From DATFEN01 sp035691285 (GTDB lineage Bacteria > Acidobacteriota > Vicinamibacteria > Fen-336), in NCBI GenBank assembly GCA_035691285.1, contig DASSJI010000038.1, positions 1 to 29,602 on the forward strand: a DNA stretch of 29,602 bases, given 5' to 3'. The position numbers and the translations under genes are program-made. Under the pieces are notes generated by a model. It searched no databases. It had not been told where the DNA came from and saw only the letters and a program-made list of their open reading frames with translations. How positions within the stretch are numbered: the first letter of the stretch is position 1; each line of letters opens with the position of its first letter. Positions 1-7,150 of the stretch are shown here, in pieces.

Positions 1-835
1 TGACGGTGTGGTGGGGCGCGCGGAAGGGACGGGTGGAGAGGACGCGCTCCACGGGGGCGCCCGCCGCCGAGTGTATGACCGCGGCCTCGAGCGCTTCGTC
101 GGGCGCGAGCGCGGGAAGGAGGGGCGGAAGCCGGCGCGCGAGCATCGTCTTGCCCGCCCCGGGGGGGCCAGACAGCAGGACGTGATGCCCGCCTGCCGCC
201 GCGATCTCCAGGGCACGGCGTGCCAGCGGCTGGCCGCGCACCTCCGCCAGGTCCGGCGCAGGTTCGGCCTCCGGCCTCGCGGCCGACGCACGGGGCGGGC
301 CGGCGGGCGGATCAGGGCGCTGGCCGCTGCCGGCGAGGGCCATCGCCTCGACGAGGGTTGCGACTCCGTGGACGCGCAAGCCCCGGACGAGGCGGGTTTC
401 TCCTGCGTTCCCGGCCGGGACGATGGCGTCCGTGAGACCGGCCTGGCGGGCGGCGAGCAGCATCGGGAGCACGCCTCGAACCGGCCTGACGCCCCCGTCG
501 AGGGCCAGCTCGCCGACGAGCAGGACGGAGGCCATGGGACCCGGCGCAATCTCCCCGTCGGCGGCCAGGAGCGCCGCGGCGATGGCGAGATCGAAGCCGG
601 GGCCCAGCTTGGGCAGGCCGGCCGGGGAGAGGTTGACGGTCAGGCGCCTGTCCCACTTGAAGCGGTAGCCGCAGTTGCGAAGCGCGGCATGCAGGCGGTC
701 CTTGCTCTCGCGAACCGAGCTGTCGGGCAGGCCCAGCAGGCTGAAGCGGGGGAAGCCGGGGGCGGTGTCGGCCTCGACGCGGACGAGATGCGCGCGGACG
801 CCGACGACGGCGGCGCCCCACGCCGTTGCGAGCAT
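1..835 (-). CDS. comM: ComM / YifB-family Mg-chelatase-like AAA ATPase, N-terminal part
   Basis: The gene runs off the left edge, so only the first 278 residues are seen. Family knowledge: ComM is a cytoplasmic hexameric AAA+ helicase that promotes branch migration during natural transformation. The N-terminal ChlI-like domain (about residues 1-190) is clear, with the family phrases FSLLGLPDSSVRESKDR, RLTVNLSPAGLPK and GFDLAIA. The AAA domain follows, with Walker A GPPGAGKT at about residues 223-230. The ATG at 835 is preceded by a strong GGGAGGAGG ribosome site, and the protein starts with the usual family sequence (MLATAWGAAVVG). It lies 84 bases after the lytic transglycosylase on the same strand and may be the last gene of that operon. 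Identity is secure; the C-terminal half is not in the window. Confidence 0.93.
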   Translation of the reverse strand, partial: MLATAWGAAVVGVRAHLVRVEADTAPGFPRFSLLGLPDSSVRESKDRLHAALRNCGYRFKWDRRLTVNLSPAGLPKLGPGFDLAIAAALLAADGEIAPGPMASVLLVGELALDGGVRPVRGVLPMLLAARQAGLTDAIVPAGNAGETRLVRGLRVHGVATLVEAMALAGSGQRPDPPAGPPRASAARPEAEPAPDLAEVRGQPLARRALEIAAAGGHHVLLSGPPGAGKTMLARRLPPLLPALAPDEALEAAVIHSAAGAPVERVLSTRPFRAPHHTV

Positions 836-919
836 GGGAACCTCCTCCCAGTCGCGGGGGGAGAGCCCGCACGAGGAGGCTACGACGGGTGGCGGTCGGG
901 CGAGGTCCGCGCCCGCGGT

Positions 920-2614
920 CTACATCTTGCGCGCGAAGATCGTCAGGAAGCGCCCGGCCGTGATCCGCGTGCTGCGCAGGCCGTTCCAGGACTGCAGCTC
1001 GCGCACCGTGGTGCCGTAGCGCTCCGCGATCCCGCCGAGCGTGTCGCCGGGCCGGATGCGGTACGTGAGGCGGACCCTGGAGGACGCGGCGGGCTGCAGC
1101 GACGCCGTCACGACCGGAGCGGGCTTGGCGCTCGCGCTGCGCGCCGTGGCGGTGCGCGGCTCGATCGGGATGATCAGCTCCTGGCCGATCGAGAGCGTCC
1201 GCTTCAGGGAGAGCGCGTTGGCGTCCGCCAGGTCCTGGCTGCGGATCCCGTACTTCTTCGCGATCGTGGAGAACGTCTGGCCGCGAGCGACCACGTGGGT
1301 GCGGAACTGCACGCGCTTCTCGGGAGGCACGGCCGCCAGGCACTCGCCCAGCGAGGCCGCTCGGCCCTCCGGAACTCGCAGCGGATAGGCCGCCGTGGCC
1401 GGCGTGGCCAGGCGCCGCAGCTCCGGGTTCAGGGCGCGCACGTCGTCCAACGACGTCGCGATGCACTCGGCGACGACGCGCAGGTCCACGGGTCCCGAGA
1501 CGCTGGCGACCTCGTAGGGCTCGGGCTCGTCGGGGACGACCTCGAAGCCGTACTTCGCCGGCGCCTTCGCGACGACGATCGCCGCGTGGATCAGCGGGAC
1601 GTAGTTCTTCGTCTCGGTGCGGAAGGCGCGCGTCTTCCTGAGCCGCCAGTAGTCGTTCGTCCCGTATCGGCTGATGCCGCGGAGCACCTTGTACTCGCCG
1701 GCGTTGTAGCCGGCCAGGGCCAGGTTCCAGTCGCCGAGCAGGCCGTGGAGCTCCTTCAGGTACTTCGCCGCCGCTCGCGTGGCCTTCTCGGGATCGCTGC
1801 GCTCGTCGACCCACCAGTCCTGCTGGAGGCCGTAGCGCTTGCCCGTGGTCGAGATGAACTGCCAGACGCCCTTCGCCTTCGCCCGCGACAGGGCCTGGGT
1901 CTTGAACGCGCTCTCCACGAGGGCGGTGTAGGCCAGGTCCTGGGGGATCCCCGCCTCGGCGAAGACCTTCCGGATGTGGGGGAGGTAGCGGCCGCCCCTG
2001 ACGAGCGCCTCGCCGAACCACTCGCGCAGCCGGCCCTGGTAGAGGTCGACGCACGCGAGGACGGCGTCGTTCAGCTCGACGGGAAAGTCGTTGACCTCCT
2101 CCCGGACGGCCTCCTCGGCTGTGCGTCGCGTCTCCTCGCTGGGAGGCGCCTCCGCCACGGTGATCTCGCCCACCTCGTCGATGGAGGCCGGCTCCGGGAG
2201 CGGCTCGCTGAAGCCGTCGCCGGCCGCCAGCGCCTCGATCTCGCGCAGATGGATCGCCTCGAGCGTACGGCGGTAGGCCTCGCCCAGCCGGGCGTTGGCG
2301 TAGGCGCCGCCGGGGGCCGTGAGGTAGGCGTCGACGGCGCGGTCGAACTCCTCACGGGCCTTGGTCAGGTGGCCCTGCTTCAGCTCTGCGATGCCCGCCT
2401 CGAGGTGTCGATCCGCGGCGGCGATCAAGGCGCTCGTGGGATCCTCGGCGGCCGCCGGCGCCGCGGGGGGAGTCTCCTCGCGCGCCACGACCCGCGTGCC
2501 ATGGGCGCAGGCCCAGGCCCCGAGCACGAGCACGAACGTTCCCCCGATGCGGACGCTGCGCAAGCCCGGCCGGCCCTCCCCCGGAAGCTGCGAGATGATC
2601 CGGAATCCTAGCAC
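920..2614 (-). CDS. mltD: MltD-like membrane-bound lytic murein transglycosylase with two LysM domains
   Basis: Cleaves the glycan strands of peptidoglycan in the periplasm, by family. From the GTG at 2614 it has 564 residues. A hydrophobic export signal ends near Cys36, possibly as a lipoprotein although the lipobox is weak. A helical, Ala/Glu-rich region follows. The SLT domain covers about 205-330, with the catalytic Glu at about 234 in ALVESAF and the GVWQF and AGYNAGE motifs. Two LysM peptidoglycan-binding domains lie at about 440-483 and 518-560. A TTG at 2563 (residue 18) is an attractive alternative start: it follows GGGGGAGG and puts the signal peptide at the very N-terminus, whereas nothing resembling a ribosome site precedes the GTG. 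The gene begins 28 bases after the aldehyde dehydrogenase, so the two are probably co-transcribed. Confidence 0.93.
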   Translation of the reverse strand: MLGFRIISQLPGEGRPGLRSVRIGGTFVLVLGAWACAHGTRVVAREETPPAAPAAAEDPTSALIAAADRHLEAGIAELKQGHLTKAREEFDRAVDAYLTAPGGAYANARLGEAYRRTLEAIHLREIEALAAGDGFSEPLPEPASIDEVGEITVAEAPPSEETRRTAEEAVREEVNDFPVELNDAVLACVDLYQGRLREWFGEALVRGGRYLPHIRKVFAEAGIPQDLAYTALVESAFKTQALSRAKAKGVWQFISTTGKRYGLQQDWWVDERSDPEKATRAAAKYLKELHGLLGDWNLALAGYNAGEYKVLRGISRYGTNDYWRLRKTRAFRTETKNYVPLIHAAIVVAKAPAKYGFEVVPDEPEPYEVASVSGPVDLRVVAECIATSLDDVRALNPELRRLATPATAAYPLRVPEGRAASLGECLAAVPPEKRVQFRTHVVARGQTFSTIAKKYGIRSQDLADANALSLKRTLSIGQELIIPIEPRTATARSASAKPAPVVTASLQPAASSRVRLTYRIRPGDTLGGIAERYGTTVRELQSWNGLRSTRITAGRFLTIFARKM

Positions 2615-2642
2615 GGCCGGTCCGGACGGCGCGGAGAGGCCC

Positions 2643-4166
2643 TCAGGCCTCGTCCACGAACACGTCCTTGCCCCTGGCCAGATCCCTGGCCGAGGGCGTC
2701 ACGAGGGCGCCGCGCGACAGCCGGATGCGCCGGCCCTCCACGAGCGCACGCCGCACGTCGGCCTCGGCGACGAAGTCCCGCGGGCCCTCCGCCCCGAGCC
2801 CCGAGCGGGCGGGCCCGGGCCGGCGCTCGTAGGCCAGCCGCTTCACGTTGATGAGGTGCAGCGGCGTGATGTTGTCCGACGTGATGTTGCCCGCGTACGC
2901 GCCGCAGCCGAGGCTCATCGAAGGAGCCAGGCCTGTGGTGTATCCCGTGGCGCCCATGGAGGTCTGGGTGTTCGCCACGATCCGGAAGACCGGCTTTCGC
3001 AGGGCGAACTCGCGGATCACGGTGTCGTCGCGGCTGTGGATGCCGAGGGTGTGTCCGGTGCCGCCGAAGCGAAGGAGCTCCAGGCAGCGCTCGCAGCCCT
3101 CGTGCCAGTCCTTGACCACGTAGAAGGCCAGCACCGGCGAGAGCTTCTCGATGGAGAGGGGGTGCTCGCGGCCCACGCCCGAGAGCCGCGCGACGAGGAC
3201 CCGGGTCTCCGCGGGGACGCTGACGCCGGCCTTCTGCGCGATGTAGGGCGCCGGCTTGCCGACGATCTCGGGGTTGGCGAGGCCCTGGGGCGTGACGACG
3301 ACCCTGGCGACCGCGGCGGCTTCGACGTCGCTCAGGAAGCGGCCGCCGTTCCTTTCGACCTCTTCGACCACCTGGTCGCGGATCGCCTCGTCGCAGACGA
3401 GGGCCTGCTCCGAGGAGCAGAGCGTGCCGTAATCGAAGGTTTTGCCGTTGATCACGTCGCGCACCGCCTTCGGCACGTCGGCGGTGCGCTCGACGTAGGC
3501 CGGAACGTTGCCCGGTCCGACGCCGTAGGCCGGCTTTCCGGACGAGTAGGCGGCCCGCACCAGGCCGATCCCGCCGGTCGCCAGGATCACGCCGGTGTCG
3601 CGGCACCTCATCAGCTCCTGCGTCCCGGCGAGGCTCACCTCGGTCAGGCACGCGATCGCGTCCTCGGGGAGCCCGGCGTCCTTCGCCGCCCTGGCCAGCA
3701 CCTGCTCGGTCTCGAGGATGCAGCGCCGCGCCGCGGGGTGCGGAGACATCACGACGGCGTTGCGCGCCTTCACGGAGATCAGGGCCTTGTTGATGGCCGT
3801 GGACGTGGGGTTCGTCGAGGGGATCACCGCGGCGACGACGCCCATCGGCTCGGCGATCTCGACGACGCGGTTCTCCTTGTCCTCCCGCAGGATGCCGACG
3901 GTGCGCAGGGGGCGGATGTAGTCGTGGACGGTGACGGCGGCGAAGAGGTTCTTGGCCGTCTTGTCCGGCACGTTTCCGAAGCCCGTCTCCTCGTGGGCGA
4001 GACGCGCCAGGCGCTCGGCCGCCTCGCGGGCCGCCTGGGCCATCGCCGCGACGATCCGGTCGACCTCCACCTGGGTGAAGCCGGCGAGGATCCGCTGCGC
4101 CGCGCGTGCCTTGGCGGCGAGCGCGCGTGCCTCGGCGACCGAGCGGGTGTCGGCGTCCTCCTTCAT
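2643..4166 (-). CDS. CoA-acylating aldehyde dehydrogenase (EutE/SauS/AdhE-N type)
   Basis: Predicted to interconvert an aldehyde and its acyl-CoA with NAD(P) and CoA in the cytoplasm. The 507-residue protein has the hallmarks of the AdhE N-terminal/EutE/sulfoacetaldehyde dehydrogenase branch: EETGFGNVPDK, EPMGVVAAVIPSTNPTSTA, the catalytic Cys250 in DYGTLCSSEQ, and the C-terminal GYTTGLAPSMSLGCGAYAGN. There is no fused alcohol dehydrogenase. After about residue 455 there is an extra tail of about 50 residues ending in a TPSARDLA motif, of the type I associate with microcompartment-related enzymes, but no shell gene is nearby. ATG 4166 follows GAGAGAGG, and a TATAGT -10 box lies at 4204-4199. 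The true aldehyde substrate cannot be told from sequence. Confidence 0.9.
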   Translation of the reverse strand: MKEDADTRSVAEARALAAKARAAQRILAGFTQVEVDRIVAAMAQAAREAAERLARLAHEETGFGNVPDKTAKNLFAAVTVHDYIRPLRTVGILREDKENRVVEIAEPMGVVAAVIPSTNPTSTAINKALISVKARNAVVMSPHPAARRCILETEQVLARAAKDAGLPEDAIACLTEVSLAGTQELMRCRDTGVILATGGIGLVRAAYSSGKPAYGVGPGNVPAYVERTADVPKAVRDVINGKTFDYGTLCSSEQALVCDEAIRDQVVEEVERNGGRFLSDVEAAAVARVVVTPQGLANPEIVGKPAPYIAQKAGVSVPAETRVLVARLSGVGREHPLSIEKLSPVLAFYVVKDWHEGCERCLELLRFGGTGHTLGIHSRDDTVIREFALRKPVFRIVANTQTSMGATGYTTGLAPSMSLGCGAYAGNITSDNITPLHLINVKRLAYERRPGPARSGLGAEGPRDFVAEADVRRALVEGRRIRLSRGALVTPSARDLARGKDVFVDEA

Positions 4167-4198
4167 CCGCCTCTCTCGCGGCGTTCGCGACGCGCGGG

Positions 4199-4204
4199 AC
4201 TATA
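4199..4204 (-). promoter_or_regulatory. -10 box of the aldehyde dehydrogenase promoter
   Basis: TATAGT read on the minus strand, about 33 bases before the ATG at 4166. It lies in the divergent region 4167-4308 shared with the lipoprotein gene. No convincing -35 was found at the usual spacing. Confidence 0.5.
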
Positions 4205-4224
4205 CCATGCGGGCCTCTCCAGGT

Positions 4225-4254
4225 TTGACAGTCCGCGCTCCCATCCTCTAGAAT
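4225..4254 (+). promoter_or_regulatory. Sigma-70 promoter of the lipoprotein gene
   Basis: TTGACA (4225-4230), an 18-base spacer and TAGAAT (4249-4254), close to the sigma-70 consensus. The expected RNA start is near 4261, giving a leader of about 48 bases that contains the GCAGGAG ribosome site before ATG 4309. Confidence 0.75.
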
Positions 4255-4308
4255 CCCGAGTTTTTGTCCGGCGTCCGGGCATCGTTACCCAGGGAGCAGG
4301 AGAGTTCG

Positions 4309-5349
4309 ATGATGCAGCGACGTTCCTGGATGGCCGCCACCTTCCTCGTCGTGGCCGCCGCGGCCGTCCCTTCCGCCTGCGGGCGCAAGTCCGCGGAGGT
4401 CAATCCCATCGTGCCGGCCTTCGGCGCCAACCGCATGAAGGCGCCCCTCGGCAGCGCCATCGAGGCGACCTACACCTTCACCGTCGAAGCGACCGCCAGG
4501 AAGCTCGCCCAGGACTACAGGGTCCTCGTCCAGTTCCTCGATTCCCACAAGGTCATCCTCTTCACGGACGACCACCTGCCTCCGGTGCCCACGTCCGCCT
4601 GGGAGGCGGGGAAGACCTACACGTGGAAGCGCACCGTCTTCATTCCGGTGTATCCGTACGTCGGCGACGTGCAGGTCGTGATGGGTCTCTATCCGGCGCA
4701 GGGCCGGGGCGAGCGTCCGGCCTTGAAGGGCGAGGACTCGGGCCTCCACGCCTACAAGGTCGCCAAGATGGAGTTCCTGCCCCAGACCGAGAACATCTTC
4801 CTCGTCTACAAGGACGGCTGGCACAACCCGGAGGCGATGCCGCAGAACCCCGGCGTCGAGCGCACCTGGACCAAGAAGGAGGCGCTCGTCTCGTTCAAGA
4901 ACCCCAAGAAGGACGTGGTGCTCTACCTCGAGGCCGACACCTGCACGAAGTGCTACCCGGAGCCGGCCGTCCTGACCGTCTCGGTCAACAACAAGGTCGG
5001 CACCAGGGTCCCGATCGAGACCGCGGAGCTGTTCCTCAAGAAGGTCAGGATCAAGGCCGAGGACCTGGGCAGCGAGGACTGGGTGGACCTGCGGCTCAGC
5101 ATGAACCAGGCCTTCGTGCCGAAGCAGCTCCCGGAGCTCTTCAAGGGCTCGACGGACGACCGCGAGCTGGGCGTGCTCGTGTACCACCTGTTCGTGGGAG
5201 AGGCCGACAAGCTGGGGGAGATCCCGGCGGACACGGTGGTCGAGGCCTCAGCCATCGCACCCGCGCCGGCGGCGAAGCCGGCGGTCGCGAAGCCGCCCGC
5301 CACGCCTGCGGCCAAGCCGGCTGTGACCCCGGCGCCCAAGAAGAGCTGA
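4309..5349 (+). CDS. Exported protein of unknown function, probable lipoprotein
   Basis: I do not recognise the family. From the ATG at 4309 (ribosome site GCAGGAG 6 bases upstream; a second ATG follows at once) the product has 346 residues. Residues 1-24 are a signal peptide ending in VPSAC, a plausible but non-ideal lipobox with Cys24. Residues 30-315 look like beta-rich sandwich sequence, including a CTKC pair at 212-215. The last 30 residues are a low-complexity Ala/Pro/Lys tail that could cross or bind the cell wall. The protein contains the phrases YRVLVQFLD, WTKKEALVSFKNPKKDVVLYLEAD and VNNKVGTRVPI. It precedes two genes of a glycosylation cluster, so a role in envelope glycan metabolism is possible but unproven. 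Confidence 0.8.
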   Translation: MMQRRSWMAATFLVVAAAAVPSACGRKSAEVNPIVPAFGANRMKAPLGSAIEATYTFTVEATARKLAQDYRVLVQFLDSHKVILFTDDHLPPVPTSAWEAGKTYTWKRTVFIPVYPYVGDVQVVMGLYPAQGRGERPALKGEDSGLHAYKVAKMEFLPQTENIFLVYKDGWHNPEAMPQNPGVERTWTKKEALVSFKNPKKDVVLYLEADTCTKCYPEPAVLTVSVNNKVGTRVPIETAELFLKKVRIKAEDLGSEDWVDLRLSMNQAFVPKQLPELFKGSTDDRELGVLVYHLFVGEADKLGEIPADTVVEASAIAPAPAAKPAVAKPPATPAAKPAVTPAPKKS

Positions 5350-5365
5350 GGCTCGCTCAACCGAC

Positions 5366-5492
5366 GGCCAAGACAACCACGGAGCGCACAGAGAGGCCCG
5401 GAGAGAACGCAGGGGCTCTTGGGGCGCGAATCCCGAGTTGACTCTGTGATCTCGCCGTTCGTTCCGCTGTGTCCCCTGTGGTCGTCCTGGCC
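5366..5492. repeat. Long imperfect inverted repeat between two plus-strand genes
   Basis: The left arm starts GGCCAAGACAACCACGGAG at 5366 and the right arm ends TGTGGTCGTCCTGGCC near 5492. The reverse complement of the right arm matches the left over about 50 bases with scattered mismatches. The arms carry the CCACGGAG...CACAGAG type of sequence that recurs as a dispersed intergenic repeat in many environmental genomes. It could fold as a long hairpin in RNA and may end transcription of the lipoprotein gene, although no U-tract follows. Confidence 0.6.
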
Positions 5493-5522
5493 GTGGTGAC
5501 ACAGCGAATGCCCCACGGCGGC

Positions 5523-5528
5523 TAGAAT
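5523..5528 (+). promoter_or_regulatory. -10 box immediately before a start codon (leaderless start predicted)
   Basis: TAGAAT ends 7 bases before ATG 5536, so the RNA would begin at or next to the start codon. No ribosome-binding sequence is present, and no clear -35 was found. Confidence 0.5.
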
Positions 5529-5535
5529 TCCGCAG

Positions 5536-5970
5536 ATGGCCGATCCCTTCGTGGCGAACGGCGGTCGCGTCGACGTCGCGCGCGTGATGGAGGCGCTGCG
5601 CGAGGGGATCCGGAGACGGCGGGACGAGGCGCTCTTCGATGGCACGCCGGCCGAGGAGACCGTGGCTCGGCGCCTCAAGGCGCTTGCGGACGAGGCCGGC
5701 CTCGACGGCGAGCTGCTCGAGCGCCTGCTGCGTGACGACCCGCGCTGGAACCTGAACCCCGACTACCGGATCGAGACGCATCGCACCGGTCTGTCGAAGG
5801 CCCTGGTCGTCGGGTTGAAGCGGCTGGTTCGGCCGCTCGTGCGACTCTACACGGACCCGATCGTCGAGCGGCAACGGCAGCTCAACCTGTACCTGCTCCA
5901 CGTCGTGCTGGCCCTGCTCGACGAGACGACACGCCTGCATCAGGCCCTCGCGAAGCTCAAGGAGCGCTGA
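5536..5970 (+). CDS. Conserved-looking 144-residue protein paired with a glycosyltransferase
   Basis: No family is recognised with certainty. The product is soluble with no signal peptide. It is strongly helical and charged in the first half (VMEALREGIRRRRDEALF). A WNLNPDYRIETHR segment sits in the middle, followed by an amphipathic stretch (LVRPLVRLYTDPIVERQRQLNLYLL) and a helical C-terminus. I have the impression that this RPLVRLYTDP...RQ region recurs beside glycosyltransferases and methyltransferases of surface-polysaccharide clusters, which fits the neighbour. The stop codon TGA directly abuts the next gene's predicted CTG start, so the two proteins are probably made in a fixed ratio. 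The ATG at 5536 is favoured by the -10 box just before it. Confidence 0.75.
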   Translation: MADPFVANGGRVDVARVMEALREGIRRRRDEALFDGTPAEETVARRLKALADEAGLDGELLERLLRDDPRWNLNPDYRIETHRTGLSKALVVGLKRLVRPLVRLYTDPIVERQRQLNLYLLHVVLALLDETTRLHQALAKLKER

Positions 5971-7140
5971 CTGAGGCTGGCGTTCGTCGTCCAGCGCTAC
6001 GGCGCCGAGGTGAACGGCGGCGCGGAGCTGCATTGCCGCTGGCACGCCGAGGCCCTGGCCGCGCGACACGAGGTCGAGGTCTTCGCGACCCGGGCCATCG
6101 ACTACGTGGAATGGCCCAACGACTATCCCGAGGGGACGGCCCTCGTGAACGGGGTGCCGGTGCACCGGTACTCGGTGAGGAGAAGGCGCGTCATGCGCGA
6201 CTTCGCCTCGATCTCGAACGTGGTCTTCGGCGACAGGCACACCCGCGAGGAGGAGGAGCGCTGGGTGCGGGAGAACGGTCCCTTCGCCCCGGCCCTGGTG
6301 GAGGCGGTGGCCCGGGCGCGGCACCGCTTCGACCTCTTCATCTTCTATTGCTATCGGTACTGGCAGACGTACCACGGCCTGCCACGGGTGGCCGATCGCG
6401 CCGTCCTCGTCCCGACCGCCGAGGAAGACCCGGCGATCGGCCTCGGCATCTTCCGGGAGTTCTTCCGGCGACCGCGGGGGCTCGTCTACCTGACGCCGGA
6501 GGAGCGGGATCTCGTGGAGACCGCGGCCGGAGGCACCGGACGGCCCGACGCCGTCATCGGCAGCGGGCTCTCCCTTCCTGCAGCGGCGGTGGCGCCGGAC
6601 TTCCGGGAGCGCTTCCGCCTCGTGCGCCCGTTCCTCCTCTACGTCGGACGGATCGAGCGGAACAAGGGCTGCGGCACGCTGTTCACCTACTTCCGGCGGT
6701 TCCTCGACGAGACCGGCGCCGATCTGGACCTCGTCCTGGCCGGAAAGCCGGCGATGGCGATCCCGGACCACCCGCGCATCCGGCCGATCGGCTTCATCTC
6801 CGAGGACGACAAGGTGGCGGCGCTCCGGCACGCCCTGGCTCTCGTGATGCCGTCGCCCTACGAGAGCCTGTCGGTGATCGCGCTCGAGGCCTGGAAGCTG
6901 GAGCTGCCCGTGCTCGCCAACGGACGCTGCGCGCCCCTCAAGGGCCAGTGCCTGCGCTCCAACGGGGGCTTGTTCTACGACGGCTACGACGAGTTCGAGA
7001 GCGGTCTGCGGCTGCTCCTCGAGCGTCCGGAGCTGAGGCGGGCGCTCGGGCGTCAGGGCCGCGAGTACGTGGAGCGCGAGTATTCCTGGGACCGCGTCCT
7101 GGGCAAGCTCGAGGATCTCTTCCAGCGCGTGCGGGCCTGA
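5971..7140 (+). CDS. Glycosyltransferase, GT4-like (GT-B fold)
   Basis: Transfers a sugar from a nucleotide donor, probably in surface glycan synthesis; acceptor and sugar are unknown. The C-terminal Rossmann half has the GT-B features LLYVGRIERNKG, DLVLAGKP and SPYESLSVIALEAW, with the E-x7-E motif of GT4 enzymes. The N-terminal first strand RLAFVVQRYG and the VNGGAELHCRWHAEAL loop are present only if translation begins upstream of the first ordinary start, GTG 6010. In that frame the stop of the previous gene lies at 5968-5970 and CTG 5971 follows directly. AAGGAG at 5959-5964 sits 6 bases before this CTG, so I take CTG 5971 as the start (389 residues). It ends 10 bases from the convergent MglA-like gene. 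Confidence 0.88.
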   Translation: MRLAFVVQRYGAEVNGGAELHCRWHAEALAARHEVEVFATRAIDYVEWPNDYPEGTALVNGVPVHRYSVRRRRVMRDFASISNVVFGDRHTREEEERWVRENGPFAPALVEAVARARHRFDLFIFYCYRYWQTYHGLPRVADRAVLVPTAEEDPAIGLGIFREFFRRPRGLVYLTPEERDLVETAAGGTGRPDAVIGSGLSLPAAAVAPDFRERFRLVRPFLLYVGRIERNKGCGTLFTYFRRFLDETGADLDLVLAGKPAMAIPDHPRIRPIGFISEDDKVAALRHALALVMPSPYESLSVIALEAWKLELPVLANGRCAPLKGQCLRSNGGLFYDGYDEFESGLRLLLERPELRRALGRQGREYVEREYSWDRVLGKLEDLFQRVRA

Positions 7141-7150
7141 CTTCGCGTCG

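Noticed and set aside
8..2611. Uninterrupted plus-strand frame of 867 codons opposite ComM and the lytic transglycosylase
   Set aside because: Arg/Gly/Ala-rich translation with no family motif; it is the antisense shadow expected at this GC content. The minus strand carries clear ComM and MltD motifs.
2643..4166. Bacterial microcompartment locus
   Set aside because: Only the EutE-like enzyme and a suggestive tail are present; no shell proteins, cobalamin enzymes or phosphotransacylase genes lie in the window.
2361..5441. Plus-strand frame of 1026 codons covering the aldehyde dehydrogenase antisense and the lipoprotein out of frame
   Set aside because: It spans two well-supported genes in other frames, has no recognisable domain and crosses a promoter region.
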